A stretch of DNA of 64,000 nt, taken from the NCBI GenBank assembly GCA_964479625.1, contig CAYZMS010000013.1:46702-110701 (forward strand). The letters are read 5' to 3'. Both the position numbers and the translations under genes were made by a program. This DNA comes from CAYZMS01 sp964479625. Lineage in GTDB: Bacteria; Bacteroidota; Bacteroidia; Chitinophagales; Saprospiraceae. Below, piece after piece: positions 35,575-44,825 of the stretch (its first letter is position 1; every line of letters begins with the position of its first letter). Under the pieces are notes generated by a model. The model was given only the letters and a program-made list of their open reading frames with translations, was not told the origin of the DNA and ran no database searches.

Positions 35575-36597
35575 ATGAAAATCATCTATAGTATACTTTT
35601 GTTGAGTTTACTCGGCTGGTCATTGACCGAAACCCAAATAGAAAGCCCACCACTGGAAGAAGACAGTCCGGTGCTGGAATTATTAGAGCAACTGGGAGAT
35701 TCCCCAGTCTCTCATAAGGTGGATCAAACCGTAAAGGCCGTATCGGCTGAAAAGGGGAAAGAGTTATTCCATACCGGTTTTACGACCAATCCAAGAGGAA
35801 AACGTACCAAAAAGCAGAGTGCCAACTTCGTTTGTACCGCCTGTCATAATACCAAAAGAGAGGACCCTGACCTTGGTGTTGCTGATCCGGAGGCCAGGTT
35901 GGAATTTGTAGTGGATAAGGGCTTACCTTTTTTACAGGGAACGACCATGTTCGGCGCTGTTAATCGCACCTCCTTCTACAACGGCGGGTATGACAAAAAA
36001 TATGGAGAACTGGTTGCATTGGCTCGGAATGACTTGCGGGAGGCCATTCAGCTTTGCGCTACAGAATGTGCTCAGGGGCGTCGGCTTGAACCATTCGAAC
36101 TGGAATCGATTCTTTCTTACCTCTGGACCCTGCAATATCAACTAAAAGATCTTGAACTTTCCGAAAAAGAAAAAAACCTTGTACAAACTGCCCTTTCGGA
36201 TTCTTCCCGTGCAAGAGAGGCGATCCAGCTATTGAAAAGTGAATACCTGAGTGGATCTCCCGCCACTTTCGTTGACCCGCCGGAAGACCGGACGATCGGT
36301 AATCCCGAGCTTACCGGCCGCCCCCTACAAGGGAAATGGATCTATACCGCTTCTTGTCTGCATTGTCACGAAGGAGGCAAATATGCTTTTTTCGAATTGG
36401 ATGATTCAAAAGACAGTTTCGAATTTTTAAAAAAGCACCTGAATCGTTATACTCGCTATTCCCTTTATCAGGTCGGACGGTATGGTACACAGCCCCAACC
36501 CGGTAAAGCCACCTACATGCCCAATTACACCCTGGAAAAATTGAGCAGGCAGCAAATGGAGGACCTTAGAGCTTATATCGAACAGGAAGCCCAGTAA
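35575..36597 (+). CDS. Di-haem c-type cytochrome
   Basis: A hydrophobic N-terminus (residues 3-18) is a likely signal or anchor. Two haem-c motifs are present: CTACH at about residues 87-91 and CLHCH at about 261-265. Their domains are joined by a helical linker. A third Cys pair (CATEC, about 161-165) lacks His. The later MPNYTLEKLSRQQMEDLRAY is a typical cytochrome c end with the axial Met. It is 78 nt after the DUF5777 gene. Electron transfer in the periplasm is the probable role. Confidence 0.88.
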   Translation: MKIIYSILLLSLLGWSLTETQIESPPLEEDSPVLELLEQLGDSPVSHKVDQTVKAVSAEKGKELFHTGFTTNPRGKRTKKQSANFVCTACHNTKREDPDLGVADPEARLEFVVDKGLPFLQGTTMFGAVNRTSFYNGGYDKKYGELVALARNDLREAIQLCATECAQGRRLEPFELESILSYLWTLQYQLKDLELSEKEKNLVQTALSDSSRAREAIQLLKSEYLSGSPATFVDPPEDRTIGNPELTGRPLQGKWIYTASCLHCHEGGKYAFFELDDSKDSFEFLKKHLNRYTRYSLYQVGRYGTQPQPGKATYMPNYTLEKLSRQQMEDLRAYIEQEAQ

Positions 36598-36646
36598 ACG
36601 CCAGCCTCGCTCCTGAATTATTTGGTTCACTTCCATCTAATGCATA

Positions 36647-39322
36647 ATGAGAGGTTTATCGCTGGTTTTGCTTTTACTCAGTCAATATTTTCTTTTTGGA
36701 CAACTTCCCAATGGTTTCGTTCAGGAACGACTAGTGGATGGGTTAGATCCCACCCGAATAGTGGAAGCCTCAGATGGTCGGCTTTTTATAGCCCAAAAGA
36801 ATGGAACGGTATTGATCTTCCGGGATGGAGCCCTCTTACCAGATCCTTTTCTGCAGATTGAGGTAGATAACTTCAATGAAAGGGGCCTTGCCGGCTTTGC
36901 AATAGATCCCGATTTCGATCGAAATAATCAGCTCTACGTTTTCTACACCGTTCCAGGCTTAAGCTTCAACAGGGTGAGCCGTTTCACTGCCAATGGGGAC
37001 TTGGTGATCCCAGGGAGCGAGGAGGTACTGCTTGACCTCGACCCCATGCCGGGCACCATTCACAATGGTGGAGCCCTGGTATTTGATGGAGAAGGAAAGC
37101 TGTTCATTTCAACCGGTGATGGGAATTCTGGCCAGGATGCCCAACGACTAACTAGTACACATGGCAAGATCCTGCGCATCTTGCCGGATGGGGCTATCCC
37201 GCAGGACAATCCTTTCTTTCAGGAAGCAGAAGGGAAATACCGGGCTATATGGGCCATGGGATTCCGTAATCCCTTTACCATAGATTTTGACGATTATTCG
37301 GGTAAACTCTTTGCCAACGATGTGGGCAGCGAATTCTTTGAGGAAGTGAATGAAGTAGTCCCCGGGGGAAATTATGGCTGGCCTTTGGTAGAAGGTTTTC
37401 AAAAGGAAGAGGATTTACCCGGGAATTATCAGGACCCTATTCATGCCTATTCCCATTCCGTGGGTTGTTCTATCACCGGCGCAGCCTTTTATGACCCTGA
37501 GTTGGCGACCTTTCCTGAACTTTATCACGGGAGCTTCTTTTTCGCCGATTATTGCGAGGGCTCTATCCGCTTGCTGAATCCCTCCGATAGTAGTGTGGTG
37601 GAGACCTTTATTAGGGATGTCCAACGGCCGGTTGGGCTTTTAACCGCCCAGAATGGAGATTTTTACTACCTGGCACGGGCAGGTCTTGGCGGTGGAAGTA
37701 TGGAGGATAACACAAGTTCCAATAACGGTTCCCTCTGGCGGGTTTCCTACACTGGCAGCGGTGCTCCTTTCATAGCGGTCCAGCCAGCGGGCATAAGGGT
37801 GCCTCAGGGAGAATCTGCTTTATTCGGCTTACTGGCGATCGGAGCGGAGCCACTGACCTTTCAATGGTTTCGAAATGGAGCGCCCATTCCGGAAGCAGTC
37901 AACGATACCCTGGTTTTGCCTTCGACCAGCCTGGCTGATGATGGGGCTTTGTTCTTTTGCAGGATTGAAAATAATGAAGGAGAATTGTATTCCGATACTG
38001 TGTCATTAAACGTAACCACCAATACCCGGCCCAGCCTTTCCATCGAGTTGGAGATGCCACATCCACTTTACCATGCCGGGGATACCCTTCGATTCACGGG
38101 TTTTGCCGAAGATGCCGAAGATGGTATCCTTTCAAAAGAGCAGTTACAATGGCGGATCGACTTTCACCACGATGATCATACCCATCCCGCTCTGGACCCG
38201 GTCTCCGGGATCTCGGCAGGTTCTTATATCATTCCAGTAATAGGGGAGTTATCGGATAACGTTTGGTATAGGATCTACTTAACCGCTACCGATTCTGAGG
38301 GGCTAACTCGGACGGTTTACGAAGAGGTTTATCCTCAAAAAACAAGCTTCACCGTTCTTACGGATCCTCCGGGCTTTCTAATGAATGTAGACGGTAGAGT
38401 GGTTTCCACACCTCATACCACCACCAGTGTAGTAGGGATTCGTAGAACCTTGGGAGCCCTTAGTCCACAAAGTCCGGATAGCCTGAGCGTCTATGAATTT
38501 GAACAATGGTCCGGTTTTGGAGAGGGGCCGCTTTTTACTTTCGCTGCAGGGGATGTAGATAGCCTGAGAGCAGAATACCGGGAAATTCCTTTTTTCGAAG
38601 GGATGGGCAGTGGTCTGATGGGGCGATACCATCAGGGGGGGCGGGACCTGGCTTTTCAAAACCCGCCGCTGGTCGAACGCGTAGATTCCCAGGTAGATTT
38701 TAACTGGTTAGCGGATAGCCCGGACCCAAAGTTATTTGCAGATAATTTTGCAGTGCGATGGTCGGGATCCTTGCTGGCCCCCTTTTCAGGGAAATATACT
38801 TTTTTAACCCGAACGGATGATGGCACCCGCTTGTGGGTAGATGGCCAACTCCTTGTCGATCAGTGGGTCAACCAATCGAGTACTACTGTATCGGGAACCA
38901 TTGACCTGGAAGCAGGGGAATTCTACGCTATTCGAATGGAATACTTTGAAGCGGGCGGAGATGCGAATGCTCAATTATCCTGGAGCCACCAGTATATTCC
39001 TCCGGAGGTCATCCCGACTTCTTATTTGTACCCTGAAGATCTGTCCCAAAATTATTTGGTAGACGAAAATACTCCATTTATCGCCTACCCCAATCCGGTG
39101 GACAACTTTCTTACACTGGAGGTGTTTTCGGAACAAAACGGGGAGGCCCTTCTACAAATTTTTGATAATGCAGGAAGAGCGATTGGCCGTTTTCCCTTCG
39201 AGCTGGAGGTGGGCGGGAACCGCATAGAGGTTTCCCTGTCGGGCCTGCCTTCCGGAACGTACACCTTGCGTTGGGAAGGGCTATCCGGCTTGGAAGATGG
39301 ATTGCAAATCCTAAAATTTTGA
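36647..39322 (+). CDS. T9SS-exported glucose/sorbosone-type dehydrogenase with PA14
   Basis: A signal peptide (1-19, ending FLFGQ) leads into a PQQ-type sugar dehydrogenase propeller (about 25-370: FVQERLVDGLDPTRIVEASD, GLAGFAIDPDF, TIHNGGALVFDGEGKLFIS, RNPFTIDFDD, GGNYGWPLVEG). Ig-like segments follow (about 380-455 and 460-560), then a PA14-like domain (about 645-775, YTFLTRTDDGTRLWVDGQLL), then a T9SS sorting domain (YPNPVDNFLTLEV to the end). Oxidation of an extracellular sugar with electrons to the neighbouring cytochromes is inferred. Its TGA overlaps the next ATG by one base. Confidence 0.9.
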   Translation: MRGLSLVLLLLSQYFLFGQLPNGFVQERLVDGLDPTRIVEASDGRLFIAQKNGTVLIFRDGALLPDPFLQIEVDNFNERGLAGFAIDPDFDRNNQLYVFYTVPGLSFNRVSRFTANGDLVIPGSEEVLLDLDPMPGTIHNGGALVFDGEGKLFISTGDGNSGQDAQRLTSTHGKILRILPDGAIPQDNPFFQEAEGKYRAIWAMGFRNPFTIDFDDYSGKLFANDVGSEFFEEVNEVVPGGNYGWPLVEGFQKEEDLPGNYQDPIHAYSHSVGCSITGAAFYDPELATFPELYHGSFFFADYCEGSIRLLNPSDSSVVETFIRDVQRPVGLLTAQNGDFYYLARAGLGGGSMEDNTSSNNGSLWRVSYTGSGAPFIAVQPAGIRVPQGESALFGLLAIGAEPLTFQWFRNGAPIPEAVNDTLVLPSTSLADDGALFFCRIENNEGELYSDTVSLNVTTNTRPSLSIELEMPHPLYHAGDTLRFTGFAEDAEDGILSKEQLQWRIDFHHDDHTHPALDPVSGISAGSYIIPVIGELSDNVWYRIYLTATDSEGLTRTVYEEVYPQKTSFTVLTDPPGFLMNVDGRVVSTPHTTTSVVGIRRTLGALSPQSPDSLSVYEFEQWSGFGEGPLFTFAAGDVDSLRAEYREIPFFEGMGSGLMGRYHQGGRDLAFQNPPLVERVDSQVDFNWLADSPDPKLFADNFAVRWSGSLLAPFSGKYTFLTRTDDGTRLWVDGQLLVDQWVNQSSTTVSGTIDLEAGEFYAIRMEYFEAGGDANAQLSWSHQYIPPEVIPTSYLYPEDLSQNYLVDENTPFIAYPNPVDNFLTLEVFSEQNGEALLQIFDNAGRAIGRFPFELEVGGNRIEVSLSGLPSGTYTLRWEGLSGLEDGLQILKF

Positions 39323-39792
39323 TGATGAACCATTCCCTTACCCTTTCTCTTCTATTGGTCTGTTGTTTTGGCTTTCTGGGTAACGCCATCGGCCAGGAGC
39401 GCTTCCTGGAGGGGCTTTGGGAGGGGGAAATGACGGTAGGTGGTCTGGAGTCGCAACAAGGCCTTCGCTTTGAATTGCTTTTGACTACTGAAGGGCGTCA
39501 ACTGAGCGGCCGGTCTTATGTTTATCTGCAGGATGGGGAGGTAATTGAAATGAAGATCAGCGGCTACTGGTACCAGGATCAATCGCTTTATCTGGAAGAT
39601 AGCCAGTTTCTCCCTGCAGAAGGTAGTAGTGCAGAGCCTGTTTTTGGTCGAAAGTACCAGTTCCTTTTCAAGCCTAGTATTTTTGGAACTACCTTGGAGG
39701 GGTACTGGCAACAGATCATCCCGGAGCCCTTTTTCGAAGGTAGGGATCGGGGACGCATCCTCCTAAAAAAGGTGAAAATAACCAAAGCCTGA
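39322..39792 (+). CDS. Secreted lipocalin-like small protein, unknown
   Basis: Signal peptide residues 2-25 (ending AIGQ) are followed by LEGLWEGEMTVGGLES and alternating beta strands (RFELLLTTEGRQLSGRSYVY, MKISGYWYQDQSLYLEDSQF). The G-x-W-x-G start and antiparallel pattern resemble lipocalin-like calycins, but no family is certain. The start overlaps the dehydrogenase stop (TGATG), so the two are translationally coupled. Confidence 0.7.
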   Translation: MMNHSLTLSLLLVCCFGFLGNAIGQERFLEGLWEGEMTVGGLESQQGLRFELLLTTEGRQLSGRSYVYLQDGEVIEMKISGYWYQDQSLYLEDSQFLPAEGSSAEPVFGRKYQFLFKPSIFGTTLEGYWQQIIPEPFFEGRDRGRILLKKVKITKA

Positions 39793-39817
39793 AATCGGAT
39801 CTTTCGAAGGAATTCGC

Positions 39818-40405
39818 CTATATCTCCCAGCCGTATTGTTTCCAATCTTCCTCGTAATCGATATCAGAGAGGGTGGGGAGGAGGAAACAAGTCTTACGCT
39901 TGCTTTTCATGCGGCGGAGGGTTTCCCCGGCAACGGTTGCTGTACTCCAGCTCATGTTTTGGAATAAGTCCGCTTGAAATTCCCGCATTCCAAGAAGGTA
40001 ATAACCACCATCCAGGGCAGGGCCAAGGGTGCAATCGTATTTCTCCAGTTGGTCGAATGCGGTTTTGACGATCTCCGGTTTTAGAGAAGCGCAGTCACTG
40101 CCAATGATGACCGCCTTGGGTTCCTTTGCCAGTACCCGTTGAAAGGCAAAGGCCATTCGATCTCCAAGGTCTCCTTTTGGCTGCAGGGCTTTATTGAATT
40201 GGTCCTTCGACCAGTCGTCTTTTTCCGGAATCCATTCACTGTAGAAGAGATAGCGATTTACGTTTAGGGCAAGGGCGATCTCACGGGTATGCCGCATCAA
40301 TTCGCGGTAGATGATCAAGGCCCGTTCGTCCCCGACTGTAGCCGCAAGACGGGTTTTAACCTTACCTAATTCGGGGTTTTTGACAAAGATGATGAGTCCG
40401 GCCAT
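39818..40405 (-). CDS. DUF2064/TIGR04282-type glycosyltransferase
   Basis: A GT-A fold enzyme opens MAGLIIFVKNPELGKVKTRL and has IIGSDCASLKPEIVK and LGPALDGGYYLLGMRE, the signature of the family linked to arsenosugar biosynthesis and other small-molecule glycosylation. The length of 195 residues is normal. No arsenic or methyltransferase genes are adjacent, so the acceptor is open. It shares the minus strand with the T9SS protein upstream, 38 nt away. Confidence 0.88.
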   Translation of the reverse strand: MAGLIIFVKNPELGKVKTRLAATVGDERALIIYRELMRHTREIALALNVNRYLFYSEWIPEKDDWSKDQFNKALQPKGDLGDRMAFAFQRVLAKEPKAVIIGSDCASLKPEIVKTAFDQLEKYDCTLGPALDGGYYLLGMREFQADLFQNMSWSTATVAGETLRRMKSKRKTCFLLPTLSDIDYEEDWKQYGWEI

Positions 40406-40443
40406 AGCTTTGGAGATCAGGTTAGTTTGCAGTCATTCTAAGC

Positions 40444-42861
40444 CTAATCCTGCCCCCCTGATTTTAACAAACGCAGGGTATTCGAATGCCCATCCCGGTC
40501 AGAAAGCCACAAGGAATAAGTTCCGGCAGGCCAGTTGCGGCCCAGTTCCAGTGATTGTAAACTTACCTGCCCGGATAGGGTTCGTAGTTCCAGGAGTTGG
40601 CCCTGAATATCAAAGATACGCAGGGAAAGGGGCCCATTGGTTTGATTATTTTCAATCTGTATCCGAACTGATTCCCCAAAGGGGTTTGGCAGGGCCTTAA
40701 GGGTTAATCCGGGGATGGATTGGTCCGAAAGTTTGGATACTGTTCCCTCCGTAATGAGAAAAGCATCGATCCCTGCCTCGACCAGATTACCCGTCTCGGG
40801 TAGATCCTGGGTTAGCGCATGCAACTGCATTTGAGCGCTTAGTTCCAGAAAGGTAGCCAGCGGAATGGCGTCGATATTTTTCCAACGGTCTTCCGAATCG
40901 GTAAAGCGGATGAGGGAGGCGGTATCCCCTTTTTCATTGGTCAACAATAGCTCCAGAAAGTCGTTGGGAGGGTTACCCCCTCCGGTATTGACAAACCAAT
41001 AACTAAGGTGGAGCATTGGGTCCGTATAGGTTGTCAGGTCCATGGAGGGAGAAGAAAGCAGGGTGAATCCATCATCTACATCGTCATTCCCCACATCGCC
41101 TCCCCGGTTGCCAGTCACAAAACAAGCAGCTCCAAGGTCGCCTTCGACATCCGTACCTGGGGTAACGGTCAGCCCACCCGAGGAGGTTCCTACGGGTTTC
41201 CCACGTTGCCAGGTGCCACTGGCTGCATTTCCGGTAACGGTCCAGCCCTGTTCGAGTACGAAGTCGTCCTGATACCCTTCTTCCAGTTGAAGGTTGATGG
41301 AGGCATTGGGCAGCAGGTTTTCGGATTTTGAGCTATGCAAAAACCCCCATTTCCCTGCAATGATCAGGTAGTTACCATTGAAGATATTGTTCAGGGTAAA
41401 GATGCCTTCGTGGTTGGTCATGGCGGTGTAGGTAAAATCCGCATTTTCGATGTGAACAATAGCATTGGCTACGGGACTCCCGTCGCTTGCCTTTGTTACT
41501 GTACCGGAAACATTGATCTGCTCCCGAGGGCTCAGGGAGGCATTGAGAATGGTCGTTTGCCCATTTTCTAATTCTACCTCTACGGTTTTGCTTGTAAAGC
41601 CAGGTTTCGAAAGGATAACATCAAAAGTACCTGAGTGTGCCTGTCCGATCTTGAAATTACCATTGCCGTCTGTTTCTTCCCCGTTGATCTGTTCCGATAA
41701 AATTTCCACCCGGGTACCGGCAAGTGGGCTGCCATCTTCCGCATTGGTGATGCTGCCTTCCAGTCTGCAAGCGTGCTGGTAGTTAGGGCGAAAAACAAAC
41801 AGACCGCTCTGCATATCCGAGGCAAGGACCAGGCCGGAGGGTAAAAAAGGGTAAGCCCCCCAGCAACCATCACTCCCAGCGGGCCCTTCAAAAGTATCGT
41901 AGCTACCGACCTCGATAAGGTTGTCGGGTTTTGAAGCATCAACGATCTTTACGCCATCGGTATAATAGCTGATTACCAGGTAGTCATTATGCACATGTAC
42001 GTTGTGGGGAAAAACACCTTGTCCCTCAGTTGCTTTAGGGCGGTAGGCGTCTAAACGTCTTATGTTGCCGAGGTCCCCAATATCATAGGCGTCTATAAAC
42101 GCATTGGCGCGTTCATCGGTAGTGAATAGGTATCGACCATTGTCGGAAAGCCAGCAATTATGGGTAAAATTTCGACTGGTGGGCTGGGTAGCCAGAGTAA
42201 TGGGGCTGTTTTTATCCGTCGCATCGATTACAGAAAAGAAACCTTCGAATATGTCTGCACTGTAAATGGTATCCCCCCTTACATAATTATCGTGGGAGTA
42301 AATATCATCGGCGGCTCCTGCATATTCAGGAATACCATTTTCATCATGGAGATCGAAGATCAAAACACCGCCCCGGTTGATGTTGCAACCGGATAGGTAA
42401 GCGAAGCCATTTTCATCAATGAAAATATTGTGGCAGGTGGTGATTGCACCAAGGTCTCCGGCCGGTACATTATAGAATTCCCAATCGATGGATGCAGGGG
42501 CTTGAGCCATGTCGATCACCAAAATCCCGTCCTGGCCCTGATCGGCTACCACGTAAATGTAACGACCGAAAGATTTCATATCCCGCCAGATCGAAAAAGC
42601 CCCTTTTATATACTCGAGTAATTCCGGTTGACTGGGATCTTCGAGCGAATAGATTGCCGTACCACCCCTTACTCCCAAAATGGCATACTCCCTGCCCTCC
42701 GCATCCACATAACCCCAGATATCGTTGTAGCGAATGCTATTGGAAACGGTATCGAACTGGTTGACCTGCGCAACCAAGTCCAGGTTGAAATCAGATTGGG
42801 CGCAAAGGAAATATTGGATACTGGAGAGCAGAATCCCCAAAAACAGATAACGGATGTTCAT
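40444..42861 (-). CDS. Choice-of-anchor-B (LVIVD) T9SS exoprotein
   Basis: A signal peptide (1-21, ending LCAQ) precedes a six-bladed LVIVD-type propeller (about 30-365, with WGYVDAEGREYAILGVRGG, GILVIDM, GVLIFDLHD, GVKIVDASKP and GLFVFRPNYQH). Two carboxypeptidase-regulatory-like domains follow (about 370-445 and 450-525), then a beta-rich region, then a T9SS sorting domain (ALPNPFGESVRIQIEN to the end). It is presumably cell-surface bound. A role in surface binding is family inference. Confidence 0.9.
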   Translation of the reverse strand: MNIRYLFLGILLSSIQYFLCAQSDFNLDLVAQVNQFDTVSNSIRYNDIWGYVDAEGREYAILGVRGGTAIYSLEDPSQPELLEYIKGAFSIWRDMKSFGRYIYVVADQGQDGILVIDMAQAPASIDWEFYNVPAGDLGAITTCHNIFIDENGFAYLSGCNINRGGVLIFDLHDENGIPEYAGAADDIYSHDNYVRGDTIYSADIFEGFFSVIDATDKNSPITLATQPTSRNFTHNCWLSDNGRYLFTTDERANAFIDAYDIGDLGNIRRLDAYRPKATEGQGVFPHNVHVHNDYLVISYYTDGVKIVDASKPDNLIEVGSYDTFEGPAGSDGCWGAYPFLPSGLVLASDMQSGLFVFRPNYQHACRLEGSITNAEDGSPLAGTRVEILSEQINGEETDGNGNFKIGQAHSGTFDVILSKPGFTSKTVEVELENGQTTILNASLSPREQINVSGTVTKASDGSPVANAIVHIENADFTYTAMTNHEGIFTLNNIFNGNYLIIAGKWGFLHSSKSENLLPNASINLQLEEGYQDDFVLEQGWTVTGNAASGTWQRGKPVGTSSGGLTVTPGTDVEGDLGAACFVTGNRGGDVGNDDVDDGFTLLSSPSMDLTTYTDPMLHLSYWFVNTGGGNPPNDFLELLLTNEKGDTASLIRFTDSEDRWKNIDAIPLATFLELSAQMQLHALTQDLPETGNLVEAGIDAFLITEGTVSKLSDQSIPGLTLKALPNPFGESVRIQIENNQTNGPLSLRIFDIQGQLLELRTLSGQVSLQSLELGRNWPAGTYSLWLSDRDGHSNTLRLLKSGGQD

Positions 42862-43021
42862 ATTCAGATATATAGTGATTTCAGCTTAAGAACGGATTTC
42901 AAGGGCAGGCGTTTTGTTGGAAGCTCAAAAAAACAAAATTAGCCCGAGAAAAGACAAATCTGGCTGGGAATTTAGGGCCACTGAATTTTGGGAAGGGTTA
43001 ACAATTTTTTTCAACTAAAGA

Positions 43022-43648
43022 TTGAAGTATTTTTATTTCTTCTTTGCCCTCACCGGACTGTTTCTTCAAACTTGCCAGGCCCAGTCATCTGGTGGGGTTG
43101 AACGAAAAGTCGGCGGGCCCTGCGAAGGTTGTGAAGCTGTTCTCGAATATGGCGGGCAACCGCTTCCATCCTCGGATACTATACCCGGCTTTGCTACTAC
43201 CCACCCGAAACTGAAAATAAGGGGTACCATCTTTAAAAAGGATGGGGAAACCCCTGCAGCCGGGGTCATCGTTTATGCTTACCATGCCAATCGACAAGGC
43301 CTTTATGAAGCAGAAGAGCAGGCACCAGGATGGGGACGGCGCCACGGTCAGCACCGCGCTTGGGTGAAAACCGGAGCGGATGGGCAATATACCTTTTATA
43401 CCTTCCGGCCTGCAGCCTATCCCGACGGTAGTGAGCCGAAACATGTGCACCTTACCGTAAAAGAGCCGGGCCTTAGTGAATATTATATCGATAGCATAGT
43501 ATTTGAAGATGACCCCTCCCTTACCCAGGCAGAAAAGAAAAAACTTAAAAACAGAGGGGGGAGCGGTATTGCTACTCCTATGGAAAGAAATGGCCTGCAG
43601 GAAGTCGTTCGAGACATCATCCTGGGGTTGAATATTCCAGACTATTAA
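43022..43648 (+). CDS. Exported intradiol ring-cleavage dioxygenase-like protein
   Basis: The start is TTG 43022 (KYFYFFFALTGLFLQTC); the signal ends near CQAQ. The core shows the iron-ligand pattern of intradiol dioxygenases: Tyr in VYAYHANRQGLYEAE, the GQYTFYTFRPAAYPD block, and His pair in HVHLTVKEPG. The length of 208 residues is short compared with catechol dioxygenases and normal for exported beta-subunit-like forms in Bacteroidota. No aromatic pathway genes are near, so substrate is unknown. Confidence 0.85.
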   Translation: MKYFYFFFALTGLFLQTCQAQSSGGVERKVGGPCEGCEAVLEYGGQPLPSSDTIPGFATTHPKLKIRGTIFKKDGETPAAGVIVYAYHANRQGLYEAEEQAPGWGRRHGQHRAWVKTGADGQYTFYTFRPAAYPDGSEPKHVHLTVKEPGLSEYYIDSIVFEDDPSLTQAEKKKLKNRGGSGIATPMERNGLQEVVRDIILGLNIPDY

Positions 43649-43996
43649 AGAGTGGGAACTTATCCTCAAGCCCATTGCTGTCGGCCCCAACCGCCCTGTA
43701 ATAAGTGGGTAAGGTTAGGTGGTCGATTTTTTTAGCAGCTTGGGTGCACTTTACCGATATTCGAAAAATTCGAATATGCACCGAACGTCTACTCCCGCTT
43801 TTAGGCCTCCATATGTCTTTTTGGATATCAAAGTTCGCCCGGCCCTTCAGGGCTTATCGAATTGATGGGGTATCCATACCGTGTTGTTGTTCTCCTTTTT
43901 ATACCCGAAAAAATACAGGCCCCGCTGGACGTAGCATCCGGAGCGGGTAAGATTACCCTCCCCTGTAAATTATTTCCAATCCAATATTGATTCCTT
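43649..43996. other. Intergenic region with a perfect inverted repeat
   Basis: It is 348 bp with no convincing gene. ATATTCGAA (43757-43765) and TTCGAATAT (43769-43777) form a perfect inverted repeat around AAA. It may be an operator or a small hairpin. The ORF at 43705-43950 looks non-coding. Confidence 0.5.
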
Positions 43997-44691
43997 ATGG
44001 AAAACCGGACTAGAACTACCCGACTTACAGGCCTCTTCTACCTGATCCTGGTCGTGAGTGGCATATTTAATTATATGGTCCTCCCTTCCAAATATATGGG
44101 AGGTGCCACCCCCTCGGAATTGGTAAAGGTATTCAAGGGCAGGAGGTATTCTTTAAGAGTAGTATTGTAAGTGCTATTATCATGTTACTTGCCTTTACAG
44201 CCTTGTCATTGACCCTTTACCAATTGCTAAAATAGGTGGAATCAATAACCGCCTTGTGGATGGCTGTTCTGGGCTTGATCAGTATACCCATCTCCTTTAT
44301 TAACCTGCAACACAAGCTTAACATTCTTTCCTACCTGGATGGGTCTGTTTATGGATGGAACCCATCGCCGAATGACCTGGAGATGCTTATCGCCACTCAA
44401 TTGGGGGCCTATGGCAATGGGATTGAGATCGCGCAGATCTTCTGGGGCTTATGGTTGCTCCCTTTTGGTTACCTGGTCTTTAAGTCCGGGTTCTTACCCA
44501 AGGTGCTGGGTGTTTTACTTATGCTGGGTTGTTTTGGGTATCTGATCGAATTTTTCGGAGGGCTTTTATTCCCCAATTACGGAGGGGTATTTCAAACCAT
44601 TGTCGGTTTGCCTGCCAGCATAGGAGAGATCGGGACCTGTTTGTGGATGTTGCTATTAGGGGATAGGAAAGGATTTAAACGTCCCCAGTAA
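43997..44691 (+). pseudogene. DUF4386 family membrane protein, frameshifted and with in-frame stop
   Basis: The start (ATG 43997, ENRTRTTRLTGLFYLILVVS) and the continuation (GIQGQEVFFKSSIVSAIIML, then LYQLLK, then VESITALWMAVLGLISIPIS) join only if a base is restored at about 44128, where AAGGT should read as an in-frame AAG GGT. A TAG at 44233-44235 then splits LYQLLK from VESITALW, in the place where a residue such as Gln stands in family members. The remainder to 44691 reads as intact DUF4386 (TMs and a conserved GFLPKVLGVLLMLGCFGYL). Two lesions argue for a decaying gene, unless one is a sequencing error. Confidence 0.85.
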
Positions 44692-44825
44692 ACCCGGGGT
44701 GGTCTGCTCCAGCCGGAGTCTGGGTTTCCAATTTTGGCCAGCAGGCCAGGCTTTATGGCCGAATCATCCGGAAAGATGCCGAATTCCAGCGAATTTCCAG
44801 TTATATTGTATTCCTATCGCACTAA

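Noticed and set aside
43705..43950. 81-residue plus-strand ORF before the DUF4386 pseudogene
   Set aside because: It carries the inverted repeat and shows no protein-like pattern.
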